Source of the DNA: Pestalotiopsis fici W106-1
Taxonomy: Eukaryota; Ascomycota; Sordariomycetes; Amphisphaeriales; Sporocadaceae
NCBI RefSeq assembly: GCF_000516985.1
Contig: NW_006917094.1
Coordinates: forward strand, 3,410,001 to 3,474,000
Length of the DNA: 64,000 bases
Direction of reading: 5' to 3'
Shown: piece after piece, positions 21,952-32,332 of the stretch
How positions within the stretch are numbered: position 1 is the stretch's first letter
Layout of the letters: every line of letters begins with the position of its first letter
The notes under the pieces: model-generated
Told to the model about the DNA's origin: nothing
Seen by the model: only the letters and a program-made list of their open reading frames with translations
Databases searched by the model: none
Translations under genes and position numbers: made by a program

Positions 21952-23699
21952 CTAGTCTAAGTCCAAGTGCTTGTACTGGTTATCACCGAGAGAGTCCTCG
22001 ACCCGCTTCATAATGGCAAGCACCTTTTCCTCTTCCAAGCGTCTACCAACAATCTGCACACCGACGGGCAAGCCGTGCATGGCGTCGGCATTGTAGAGCT
22101 TGTAAGCTCCCTGGGCAACACCGTTGAGCTTCTTGATCTTGAAGTCCTTGGGCAGCTGATCCAGACTCTTGTCGACGTGCGTGACTGGAAGAATGCCAGC
22201 CGTGTAGTCCAGGATGTTGAACAAGAAGGTGTAGCCGCAGCTGCTCACAGCGTCCTTCATGCCGTCGTGGGGAACAGCCGGGGTTGCGTTTGGAGGTGTC
22301 AGGAGAAAGTCGACATTTGCAGAGTTCCACCACTCGAACCACTTGACGCGATAGGCCTCCCGCTTTGCTACCAGTTGCCAGTTCTCAAATGCGCTCTTGG
22401 GGTGCCAGTCTCGTACCAGTCCGGCCCAGATGTCGTCCCGTCGAATGTACTTGACCCACAGGTAGTATAGGTATTTAAACGGGCGCGGCAAATTCATCAT
22501 CCACTCCATTTGAGCCGAGCCGGGATCATTCCATTCTCCTGTTCTGAAGAAGGATCTGAACATCTGGCAACCATCGGCATTGAGCAATTGCGAACCAATT
22601 TGCAGGCCCTCATATGGAGAAGGGGGGTCGATTTCCACAATCTCATGACCCTCTGCCTTGAGAGCAACTTCGACCATCTTCATTGCCCGTGCGCATGCAG
22701 GGCTGGGATCCACCACGCCGTCTGTTCTCAAGACTCCCACACGGAGTTTGGATTTGGCTGCGTACTCCTTTCCAATGTCGGATCTCCATGGTAGAGTATG
22801 GACAGAGGGGTCGTACTTCCACGGTTGCATCTCAATGATGGAACGCGAGAAATATGTCAGATCATTCAGGGTCCTTGCCATTGGCGAGAAGACGCTCGGG
22901 ACGCCTTCTTGGCCCGGCATACTTGTGAGCACTCCCAGCTTTGGCCAGCGCCCTGTCGCGCATCGCAGACTGTAGATACCAGAGAAATGAGCAGGTGCAC
23001 GAACACTGCCAGCCACATCACTACCGATGCCAATCCTTCCACCCAGAGCGAGGAGTGCCGCCTCACCGCCGGTGGAGCCGCCAGGAGAGTACTTGTTGTT
23101 GTGAGGGTTCTTGGCCCGGCCCCAGACGTCATTGGTGGACTCGAAACTGAGAAGGGTGATGGGGACATTTGTCTTGACATAGGGCACAGCACCGGCGTCC
23201 TTGAATAGCCTCACCATGGCTCCGTCCTGGGTCCCTTTGGTCCCTACGAAACTGCTGAAGCCGACAGTCGTGTCGAAGCCGCCAACTACGACAGTGTCCT
23301 TCAGACTGATTGGGATACCCGCCAACGGTCCCTTTAGGTTGATTGATCCGTTCTTGATCCATTCCTCGGCCTCTGGAACCATGATCTCTGTGACACAGTT
23401 TGTTTTTTCCTGCGCCTTGACGGCAACTCTACCGTAGGTGCGCAAGATGTCGACGGGCTTGAGCACGCCATTCTTGACATCCTGGACCAATCCTTCAATG
23501 GGCCTGTCAATGACTTCCTTGTCAAAACTTGTGAAAGGTCCCTGGCAATGAGTAAGGCCAAGTAGTCGGCGCTGTCTTTCTTCTTGTTTGAAGCGGCTTC
23601 ATGTTGAATATCATTAGTCTTAAAGTCTGTGGGGTTGCCGGTATGAGATGTACATGTTTCTACGTACCAATCCCGCTTGTGCTGGAAGTAAGATGTCAT
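21952..23699 (-). CDS. Amidase signature (AS) family hydrolase
   Basis: Model complement(join(21952..23596, 23668..23699)), 558 aa. Hydrolyses an amide bond. The Ser-cisSer-Lys triad is visible: Lys110 in PISLKDT, cis-Ser185 in SPGGSTGGEAALLALGG, and the nucleophile Ser208 in GSDVAGSVRAPA. The first exon gives MTSYFQHKRD, and the 71-nt intron (GTACGT/GAAG) joins it to RFKQEERQRRL and then to FDKEVIDRPIEGL, the usual basic N-terminal helix of fungal amidases. The C-terminus has GLPVGVQIVGRRLEEEKVL. Length and layout match fungal acetamidase/fatty-acid-amide-hydrolase-like enzymes; acetamide use is only a guess. No signal peptide; probably cytosolic. Confidence 0.92.
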
Positions 23700-24840
23700 G
23701 TTGGCGATGGGGATCTGCTCTCCTCCTGAGCAGACTACTCAACTCTCTCCACTGCAAGTCTGGGTTAAAAAAAGAAAGATTCAAGAGAAAACTGACAATA
23801 ATCTACAGTCTTACAAAAGAGAGGGCGGGAAGTAGTAGATAAGTGGATGGGTTGGGGTAAAGGTGCTGCTACCAAAGTAGTGATCGGTCTATGAACTGGA
23901 AATCTCCCCCCCCCCCCCACAGTCCTATCTCCAACGAACCAACCCCCCTGGCTTAGCTGACTTAGCTGCAGGCACCGCTGATAGCCGTCGGACGCTGGGA
24001 CTTTCCCGGCACTGAAGCATCACGAGACACGCAGCTCCGTTGCAGCAGAGGACATCGGCTTATTCTTAGAGAGATGTCTCATTTGCCAGGACGACACATA
24101 CATCAAACCTAATATTACCATGTTCCTAGCGTCGCTCTAGATTCGCTTCTACATGAAGCAACATTACCTCTGGACTCAATTCGACCGAGCTCTTATCCTC
24201 GTAAATAAATAAATGATGAATGGCACGATGTATAGGAAACTACATGGCTGATGACTACCAACTACCTATTAATGATGCCCCAAAGCCCATGATTCTCGCT
24301 GACCATGGTTCACATTCGATAGCTGTTGTATATCCCGGTGCGCTTTGATCAATGAATACTATCTGCACGGCCTCTTACTATGCTTGTGAATCTTGAGAAA
24401 CCGCGGCCAAAATGATTTGCTCATTACGTACGCATTTTCCAAAATTGTCCAGATCGGAGGTTTGGCACGATGCCTATCCTTGATGGCAACTCAGTATACT
24501 CAACCCCACTCCTCTCCTGCTTTACCCCACTGTTCGGACAGTACCGAGCACCGGAGACGTCAAGTAAGTGGACACCCGTCCGCTGTGGAATCAAGTGTTA
24601 TCATACATCCGCCGTTACACTTACACACATATTTAGCCCATCGGCGGCCAAATTTCCATCGGACCGTACATGTTCTTGATAGCAGGAGGAGGCACCGGTG
24701 CATAACCACTCATGTGAAAATTCCACATCTTCCCAGAAAAGCTACAGCTATCTAGATCACGGAGCACCCGAGGACTCCATCCCGGACTTTGCCATTTCGT
24801 TGAACAGCTTGCAAGCAGTAGGGAAGTAGGAGTACACACA
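23700..24840. other. Divergent intergenic region with a C13 run
   Basis: Between the divergent amidase and metallo-beta-lactamase genes. A run of 13 C at 23906-23918 is the only marked feature. A 120-codon frame at 24393-24755 has no domain. Confidence 0.4.
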
Positions 24841-25851
24841 ATGTCCGCCGCCGCCGCTGCCGACAAACCCGAATATGACCCCGAACAGTCGGGCGTCTAC
24901 CTCGTCTGCTCCATGTGCGGAACCCAATTTCCGACTACGGACCGGGATGCCCTTAAGACGTGTTATATATGCGATGATCCGCGTCAGTACACGCCGGGGG
25001 CGGGACAGTCCTTTACGACGCTGGACGAGATCCGCAGCGGCGGAAAGTACCAGAACAAATTTCAGCCTCTGTTCTCTGCCAAAGATGGAGAAACAGGAGA
25101 CCAGTCCGCCTTCATCTCCATTGTCACGGAGCCCAAACTCGCCATTGGGCAGCGCGCCATCTTGATCCGCACGCCCGCCGGCAACGTGCTCTGGGACTGC
25201 GTGACGCTGCTGGACGCGGCGACCGAGGCCAAGATCCGCGAGCTCGGCGGCCTGGCCGCCATTGTCATTTCGCACCCGCACTACTACTCGACGCACGCGG
25301 CGTGGGCTCGCGCCTTTGGAGACTGCCCCGTCTACCTGGCGTCCGAGGACCGGCGGTGGACGACGCTCGCGTGCCCGCAGCAGGTCTTTTTGGCAGAGGA
25401 CCAGACCGACTTTGACGTGCCGCTTCCCGGCTCGACGTCGTCCCCCGGGATCAAGATCCTGAAGCTCGGAGGTCATTTCCCCGGCTCGCTGGTCCTGCTG
25501 TATCAGTCCCGGCTGCTTATTGCCGATACTCTGTACACCACGCCGGCGGGGCTCGGTAACTGGGATATTGATGCCTTGGGCGCGGCGCGCGAAGGCGGGC
25601 GGCCGCCTGGTCTGAATAGCTACAGCTTCATGTGGAGCATCCCCAATATGATTCCACTGGCTCCAGACGAGATTGAAAGGATGTGGAGTGTGCTCAAGAA
25701 GCATGGATACATCAGCACGCATGGAGCCTTTGTGGGCATGGACATAATAGGAAAGGATACGGCTGAAATGAGAAAGAGGATCTTGGATAGTATGCACATT
25801 CAAATTCGCTATATGGGTTATGGAAACCATACTCTCTTGGCGGAAAAGTGA
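24841..25851 (+). CDS. Metallo-beta-lactamase-fold hydrolase with N-terminal CxxC pairs
   Basis: 336 aa, one exon. A small N-terminal zinc-ribbon-like part carries Cys23-x2-Cys26 and Cys41-x2-Cys44. The MBL fold follows: AILIRTPAGNVLWDC, the metal motif HPHYYSTH (His145, His147), GGHFPGS (His212) and an Asp in LIADTLY (Asp229). The canonical HxHxDH motif is altered: Tyr149 stands where the Asp is expected, so only part of the usual di-metal site is present. Similar proteins are found in fungi and bacteria without an assigned reaction. The GC-rich coding sequence and ATG directly before Ala repeats support the start. It converges on the ubiquilin gene. Confidence 0.85.
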   Translation: MSAAAAADKPEYDPEQSGVYLVCSMCGTQFPTTDRDALKTCYICDDPRQYTPGAGQSFTTLDEIRSGGKYQNKFQPLFSAKDGETGDQSAFISIVTEPKLAIGQRAILIRTPAGNVLWDCVTLLDAATEAKIRELGGLAAIVISHPHYYSTHAAWARAFGDCPVYLASEDRRWTTLACPQQVFLAEDQTDFDVPLPGSTSSPGIKILKLGGHFPGSLVLLYQSRLLIADTLYTTPAGLGNWDIDALGAAREGGRPPGLNSYSFMWSIPNMIPLAPDEIERMWSVLKKHGYISTHGAFVGMDIIGKDTAEMRKRILDSMHIQIRYMGYGNHTLLAEK

Positions 25852-26388
25852 ATCCAAGATAGCTCTTATGGTTCTCGCCGCACCTCTCAACTATGAGAAA
25901 TCCGAACAAGACGCATTTGGGCCAATGATTCCCCCACGTCCTGTCGGTAGTAACTCCCAGTCGCATAATTTGCACAGCATTTCCGTCTCGGGATCTCTAT
26001 TGTGGAACTCGACACAGTGACGAGTCAATTTGTCAGGTAGGCATAACACAAAAGCACAAAGGGTATATGTTGGCTGAAATCGTAGTTTTGGTTTGTCAAG
26101 CGCTGATGTATAAAGCTGCAAATTGACCTAATCCCCATCATCAAAGACTTAGGCTGCTCTCCTCAGAGGGACTTTTTGCCATTATTATATCTATTCATGG
26201 TTGGCAACGATGGTCGCCTTGCTCATTGACGCTACAACTAAATGCCATGGCCACTACCCATCAAATTGCATCGAAAAGGCTGTCATAAGGTTTCTGCAAA
26301 GTATGCACAATATGCACCACCACCATCATCACCATAAAATGTTGCCTTTAAACTTGTCCAAGTGTTAATCTGCGCTCTCAGTCTCCTC
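25852..26388. other. Convergent intergenic spacer
   Basis: Between the 3' ends of the MBL-fold and ubiquilin genes. Only a short CAC/CAT-rich run at about 26311-26336; no gene. Confidence 0.4.
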
Positions 26389-27738
26389 CTATGAGCTGAG
26401 CAAGTGCTCGATAGCACCTTGTACGCTTCCACCACTGCGCCTCAGTGCGGCAACATTTCTGTCGAAGTCAAAGAAACCCATGTCGTTTAGTTGTCGAAGC
26501 TGCTCGGCGTACCGTTCTTCGGGTGGTCTGTTGTCAGCAGGGGCGGGTGATGCACCGCCAGGCGAGCCCATGCCCATGAGCTGCATCACCTGCTGCAGAG
26601 CCTCCGGAGACATGGGGGGTAGGCCAAAGGGATTGGCAGCGGCAGCGCCAGCATTTGGCTGAGCGCCGCCGAAAAGGGCAGCAAAAGGATTCGGCGGGGG
26701 GCTGGTTGAGTTTGCCGCATTGCCACTGTCACCAGAAGCAGTGGTGCGTTGCGCCTCGGTGCTGCCGGCCGTAGCCTGAGAGTCGGCACCGGTTTGAGCT
26801 CCAGCTCCAGCTCCAGCTGCAGGAGGAGCGCCAAAAGCACCCATACCAAAGGGGTTCAACAAGCCCGCAAAGGGGTTTGCATTGTTACCACCTCCGCCAG
26901 GAAGCTGGAGACCTGCCCACGCGGAAGGGTCGAACGGGTTTGCCTGAGCAGCGCCGTTACTGTTACCAGCCGTGCCGGTTGCATTCGGATCCTGAGGAGT
27001 CGTGTCGGTGACACCAGGGGCCGGGAATGCTCCCTGACCACCAGGACCGCCACCGCCTCGCATCATACGCCCGAAGCGCTGAGCACTGCGGAGAGCCTCG
27101 GGGTTTGTCATCATGTGACGGAACATGGGGGATCGCAGAATTTCGCGGGCGTTGGGTTGGTCGCGCAGCATGGGGTTCTGCTGAATCATCATGTCAATAA
27201 ACTGATCATTGTTCAGCATTTCGTTCATTTGCTGCAGCACGTTGGGATCCTGCATCATGCGGCTGAGGCCCTCTTCATCCATCATGGAGCCAGACATGCC
27301 TCCGTCGGGACCAAACAGGTCGGCGGATGGAAGACCAGTAAGACCAGCATATCGCGCACCCGTGAGACCGGCAAGAGGGTTGTTGGCTGTACCGGCAGCC
27401 ATGTTGGTTGGCACTTGAGGTCGCGGTGGTGCTTGCTGAGAGGACGTCGAGGCTGGTGCTGGTGTTGGATTGCTTGCAGCGCTCTTGACGAGGTGAACTG
27501 TGTTACCCGCCTTGATCTTGTATGTGCTCAAGGGCTCCTCGTTCTTCATGACGCGACCGGAGTAGATCAACCGTTGGCGCTCGACGGGAATGTTCTCGAA
27601 GTCGGCTGTAGACAGCTTGGTCTTGAGGTCGAGTACTGTTGCGCTCTCGGCCATGGTGATGGTGTGGTTGCCCTCGCCCGAGGTCTTGACCTTGAAGGTG
27701 ACCTGGGAATCGGCGGAGGCCTCAGTAGCGTCGGCCAT
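26389..27738 (-). CDS. dsk2: Ubiquilin/Dsk2 ubiquitin shuttle factor
   Basis: 449 aa, one exon. Carries ubiquitinated substrates to the proteasome: the N-terminal ubiquitin-like domain binds the proteasome and the C-terminal UBA binds ubiquitin chains. Seen: UBL at about residues 13-88 (VTFKVKTSGEGNHTITM to NTVHLVKSA), STI1-like Met/Gln/Asn-rich repeats (LSRMMQDPNVLQQMNEMLNN and NPMLRDQPNAREILRSP), low-complexity Gly/Pro/Ala linkers with a GCTCCA-type repeat near 26797-26818, and the UBA at the end (EERYAEQLRQLNDMGFFD to GAIEHLLSS). The start MADATEAS is chosen because an in-frame ATG 29 codons upstream adds residues outside the conserved UBL. Symbol given by domain order; function in this species is inferred. 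Confidence 0.95.
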   Translation of the reverse strand: MADATEASADSQVTFKVKTSGEGNHTITMAESATVLDLKTKLSTADFENIPVERQRLIYSGRVMKNEEPLSTYKIKAGNTVHLVKSAASNPTPAPASTSSQQAPPRPQVPTNMAAGTANNPLAGLTGARYAGLTGLPSADLFGPDGGMSGSMMDEEGLSRMMQDPNVLQQMNEMLNNDQFIDMMIQQNPMLRDQPNAREILRSPMFRHMMTNPEALRSAQRFGRMMRGGGGPGGQGAFPAPGVTDTTPQDPNATGTAGNSNGAAQANPFDPSAWAGLQLPGGGGNNANPFAGLLNPFGMGAFGAPPAAGAGAGAQTGADSQATAGSTEAQRTTASGDSGNAANSTSPPPNPFAALFGGAQPNAGAAAANPFGLPPMSPEALQQVMQLMGMGSPGGASPAPADNRPPEERYAEQLRQLNDMGFFDFDRNVAALRRSGGSVQGAIEHLLSS

Positions 27739-29260
27739 GGCGGCAGTGTGGTGTCGTGATGCTGATTGACGGTGTATTGGAGATGCTTGCTGGAAACGGG
27801 GGACTCGCAACGGACAACTCGGCAAGCCGTCACCTGGAGTCGGTCGAAGTTATGAGTACAGGCTTGCGAGCGCGCAACAGAGACAGGGGTCTTAGAATGG
27901 CTGATGCGGTGCGATGCGATGCACGGGAAGAGTGTCTGCGGCTGTACGAGATAAGCTGTGGTGCCTCCTGCCCTTGCTTTTCTCTTTGCGTAGTGCACCT
28001 AGTAGGCTGCAAGTAATAAAATGAAGAAGAAAATACGGCGACGTGACTGATAATTGATAATGGACTGACCAGGTACCTTTAACGCTGTGGTCGAGTGCGG
28101 CTGTTTGTCACCACGGCGAGTCGCTGTCCTCACTCAAGTGGGCTGAGGTGATAGATAGTAGTAACCCAGTGGTGGGGCAAAGTGCAGCAGGGCGGATGAC
28201 GACGGTAACTGCTTTTTGATGGATGCGCTGGACGCGATTTCTTTTTGGACTGATTTGCTGGGAAGGAGGCGCCTACCTTACACCCATTATTACATACATT
28301 TACGATCTACATGACATTGGTTGGTTACCTAGGTATTTATTTGTTCCTTGATTCTTTGCCACCAAGAGACGCCCCAGGTCTGCCTGGAAAGGACCAAATA
28401 CCCTCACAGTTACATGATGGATTGGCCGCACATCCGTTGGAACCGACAAAGCGAGCCGTCTTGATCGGCTTCAGACCCTTAGCAATATTTGTACACTTAT
28501 TTTTGTTTTTTTTGTTTTTTTTCCCTACATCAAACTGACTGGTCACTTTAGGCAGCCTGGGATTCATATCGCTCGCATGCCTCAAGCACTGATTTGGATG
28601 TGACTGCTGCTCATCAGCGGACATGCACTGGTCATCCGCTTCTCTTGGCATCTACTGCATTCTGGACCGTCAATATGTGGGGGTTAGGAAACCACCCTGA
28701 TGCTCTCTAAGCTCACACAGCCAACAACGGGCTGCGCAACAACAAGCAAGCGAGAGCTGATGTCACCCCAAAGACCCTAGCGGAATCCCTTCCAGACCCG
28801 ACCCAGGCAGACCCTGAATAGGGATGGAGGCCCGGGGCTCGGGACACATATCGCCGTCGCCCCCAGACCAGACCAGATACCCCCGACTGCGTCAATGCTT
28901 TAGCGCTTGCGGCCCCAAAACCCGCCCGGGGTCCAACTACACTGTGGTATACCGGAACGAGACGCGGTGTACATCTGCAGTAGGTTAGGGCGCTTTGAAT
29001 GCGATACGCTTGTAATAGTCTACCTCGGCATCTCATACGCCTTCTCCAACGTTTCTTCATCATCGGCATTTTGCTTTGTAGAGGTCTTCATCTTTTCAAT
29101 TCTACTCACGAATTCGTGCTCTAGACGGCCGTAGCATCTCATTCTTGATACATCTCGCCTCAAGGTCATCCCCATCGCAGATTTCTATTCTGATCAGTGA
29201 TAGCTTTGTTGCAATCAAAACAATCCCGTCCATCTTACTCCCGTCACTTATACCGGCAAT
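27739..29260. other. Divergent intergenic region, about 1.5 kb
   Basis: Shared 5' region of ubiquilin and the quinone oxidoreductase. Contains a perfect TACCTAGGTA at 28326-28335 and a T-rich stretch at about 28499-28522. Short open frames here have no domain. Confidence 0.4.
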
Positions 29261-30383
29261 ATGCGGGGCATTCAACTTGCGAAATATGTCAAGGTAAGCC
29301 TTCTTGCTGATATCGGTAGTGATGAGCGTGACCTAAGTAATACAAATAGGGCCCTCAAGAGCTCAAGGTCACCGACCTTCCAGATCCTAAGCCAAGTCCC
29401 GAACAATACGTGATACAAGTGCACGCTGCCGCAACCAATTTCTTTGACATCCTGCAAGTCCAAGGCAAATATCAACATCAGCCACGTAAGTCGACTCCAT
29501 CCATGTTGGAAAAGCATGCAATAGACTAAGTGGCATGGTAGCTTTCCCCTGGGTCGGCGGTGCCGAATTCGCTGGAGTTGTTCTGTCGACACCTGCTTCA
29601 TCAAAGTCACCCAAGTTCCCAGTTGGATCTCGCGTCTTTGGTGCATCGCAGGGCTCTTACGCCACCAAGGTCTGCGCAACCGAGGTACAGCTACTGCCTG
29701 TGCCAGAGGGCTGGTCCTTCCGGGACGCATCGGGCCTCTTTGTCACAGCTCCCACCTCTTACGGTGCCCTGGTTCTGCGTGCTGGCGTCAAGGCTGGTGA
29801 CTATGTGCTGGTTCACGCCGCAGCCGGTGGTGTTGGCCTGGCCGCCGTGCAAATCGCAAAGGCCTTTGGCGCTACAGTCATTGCTACTGCAGGCACGGAG
29901 CGCAAGCGTGAAGTCGCCCGGGACTATGGCGCCGACCATGTTGTCGACTACCGCGATGAGAAGTGGCCTGAGATTGTCAAGAAGTTAACCCCCAAGGGCA
30001 GGGGCGTTGATATCGTCTATGATCCTGTAGGTCTTGTTGACAAGAGTACCAAGTGTATAGCTTGGAATGGGCGGATCCTGGTTATCGGCTTCGCTGCTGG
30101 AACCATTGAAAAGGTTGCCATGAACAAGGTTCTCTTGAAGAATATTAGTCTTGTAGGTATTCACTGGGGCCAGTATGCTGTTCATGAGAAGGAGAGCATC
30201 CCTCTTGTATGGAAAGGCATCATGAAGCTCGTGGAGCAGGGCAAGTTCAGGGGCACTGTCTTTACGGACAAGGAGTTTGTGGGACTAGAGAGTATCCCTG
30301 ATGCCCTGGTTGCGCTTGGAGGTAGAGATAGTTGGGGCAAGGTCGTGGTTCAAGTGCCACAAGGAACGGAAAGTAAGCTGTAA
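29261..30383 (+). CDS. NADPH:quinone oxidoreductase-like (zeta-crystallin, MDR superfamily)
   Basis: Model join(29261..29293, 29350..29485, 29542..30383), 336 aa; both introns are 56 nt. Medium-chain reductase that would reduce quinones or enones with NADPH. Features: an N-terminal GroES-like half (LKVTDLPDPKPSPEQYVIQV, then ATNFFDILQVQGKYQ and PFPWVGGAEFAGVV), the nucleotide-binding motif AAAGGVGLAAVQIAK (Rossmann fold), and YGADHVVDY. No structural or catalytic zinc cysteines, as expected for the quinone oxidoreductase branch. The first exon codes only MRGIQLAKYVK and is supported by the GTAAGC donor and the correct frame. Likely cytosolic or mitochondrial; substrate unknown. Confidence 0.9.
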
Positions 30384-31193
30384 TTCACAGCCATAAGCCG
30401 GCAGAGTGAGTGAATTTGCATGTGTTGATGGAGTCTCTGAGGATATCTGCCATAGTTGAATACATGAAGCCACCTCGACAATGGAACTGTGTCTGAGCCC
30501 TACCATCACTATTGTCCCTCAGCTGCTGGGCAGCCTCCTTTTCTCTCATTCCATAACTTGTAGATTATGTACAAAATGGGACATCATATGATGTTCTGAC
30601 TGGAACTTTGTTTGAGCTCTACAAGCTATTATTGATCCATTTCGATGGCGAGCAATTGAGCTCTGCGGTTTCGGGCCGGCCCTTCCGTCAGTCGTTGCAA
30701 TCCCCCGCCCTCGACAAGAATCTCTATGACTCTCGGAGCCTTGGTCTATGCACGCGGTATTGCGCCCTTGGTGATGCAATGAGTCGGAACTCGGCGACCG
30801 ATGCAGGCTGAACCAGCTTGAACAACCTGGGAAGCTGTGTCCAATGTTTCCGGTGGCGGGCATGACCAGGTCACTCGGAATGTAACAAGCGCGTGGCTTC
30901 GTCAGTCATCGATGCACGGAGTAGCGAAGAGCACTGGCGCCATCTTTGATGACTTTGCCAGATCGCTCTCGGTGATTGGGCTTTCTCTGGGGCCGCAGCT
31001 GGACCGTTCAGTGATTTAGGGCGCAATCACTGCATCTGGGAGACGAGCAGCCTTTGAACTCTGGTACTGAGCTCGTGCCTTTCCATGTCAAGCCGGCGCA
31101 AATATCGTAGATACCTACGCGCAAAGTTGGTACGGGCGGATCGAGCCGGTGTTGAACTATCCGCAAATATATGGGGAGACCACAATAGAGCTT
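30384..31193. other. Convergent intergenic region
   Basis: Between the quinone oxidoreductase stop and the small membrane-protein stop. No gene seen. Confidence 0.4.
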
Positions 31194-31580
31194 TCAAACA
31201 ACGTCTTTTGCGGGGGTCTCCGTCTCCTTGTGCAAGCTCTTTGCTTCATGACCAAGCGCCAGCCGGTCAAAGAGCACGTAGGAAGTGACGAGCAGGATGG
31301 GCATCGCGACCATGAATCCAATGTACTTTCTCGAGGCAGCCTTGTACGCGGGGCTCGAGGGGTCGATGCGCTTCGGGATGGGCGCGCGAAGACTTTCTGG
31401 GAGCTCTGGGGCCGAAGGACCAGGAGCCTTTGCGCCTGGCGACGTTGCAGAGACTGGGACTTTGGCTTGGTACGGCAGAGGAGGCGTCCGGGGTGCTGAA
31501 GATTTCGTCGACGTTCGCGACGCGTTTGCCGGTTTGGGGTTTGCCATTCTGGGCTTTGATACTGGGCCGGGTACCTTCAA
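31194..31580 (-). CDS. Small single-pass membrane protein, unknown function
   Basis: 128 aa, one exon. The Pro/Ala/Ser/Lys-rich N-terminal half (residues 1-65) has basic residues and almost no acids, consistent with a mitochondrial presequence. The conserved-looking core PKRIDPSSPAYKAASRKYIGF is followed by one transmembrane helix at about residues 86-104 (YIGFMVAMPILLVTSYVLF) and a short charged tail. This arrangement is typical of small fungal mitochondrial inner-membrane proteins, but I do not recognise a named family. An alternative start is the Met at residue 12. The opposite strand also has an open frame, but the helix and the codon pattern favour this one. Confidence 0.7.
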   Translation of the reverse strand: MKVPGPVSKPRMANPKPANASRTSTKSSAPRTPPLPYQAKVPVSATSPGAKAPGPSAPELPESLRAPIPKRIDPSSPAYKAASRKYIGFMVAMPILLVTSYVLFDRLALGHEAKSLHKETETPAKDVV

Positions 31581-32332
31581 TGGGCGTCGATCGCTCTCGT
31601 GTTCCTTACTGCAGATCTGCTTCTAGATTCTGAGAAGCTCTGTAGAAGTAGGGCTGTTGCGCATAAAAAAAAAAAGTGTATGGAGGTCTGCAAAGTATGG
31701 AGCTCTGGGAAGACGACAGAGCTTAGTGAAGTTAGTACTAGACTCAGCTGCCGGCCGGACCGCCAAGAACAGCTAAAAGAGCCTACTATAATTCCATCCC
31801 TTACATGTAGCATCCATTTCACTATAATCAGTGACCGCCTTGGTGCAGACATTAATTGTTCTGTATCATGCGGATATTCACGAGTAGTTCAAAAACTTGT
31901 GTGTAATCGAACCAAACAATTACAGATATTTTTATCTTCTCGTCCTTTCTCTGAAAGCTTGGTGCTTGATTATCTCGTTGAACAACACAAAGTTTGCCCA
32001 ACGTCCATGACTGGCTGGCTCATCTCATATATCTCAATCCTTGCATCTGTTGACCTGGAGTCTAGTGAGCTTGAGTGACCAACTGCATCTCTGCCCCCGT
32101 GACCAACGACGACGGGCTGTGCCGCACATTTTTGTCTTAGGCTCGAGCAAGCTCCCTTCCACCTCAGCTTCAGTTTTGTGGCGGGCTGGTCATAACCCTT
32201 TAGTAGACTACATAATTTTGCACATGGTGCTCTAGGGGCGGTCTACGGGAGCGCTTATATGATGAGCCTGCGCGAGACTTGGAAATTGACAGTCATTCAA
32301 AGCGTCTACAGTTCTTCCGGTCAAACGCCAAT
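31581..32332. other. Divergent intergenic region
   Basis: Between the starts of the small membrane protein and the P450. Open frames of 60-160 codons overlap here (for example 31599-32078), but they lack domains and splice support. Confidence 0.4.

Noticed and set aside
24757..25890. Long open frame opposite the metallo-beta-lactamase-fold gene
   Set aside because: No domain; it is the antisense shadow of a GC-rich coding sequence whose plus frame has clear family motifs.
26749..27759. 336-codon plus-strand open frame over the ubiquilin gene
   Set aside because: The antisense frame lacks any domain, while the minus strand encodes complete UBL, STI1 and UBA parts.
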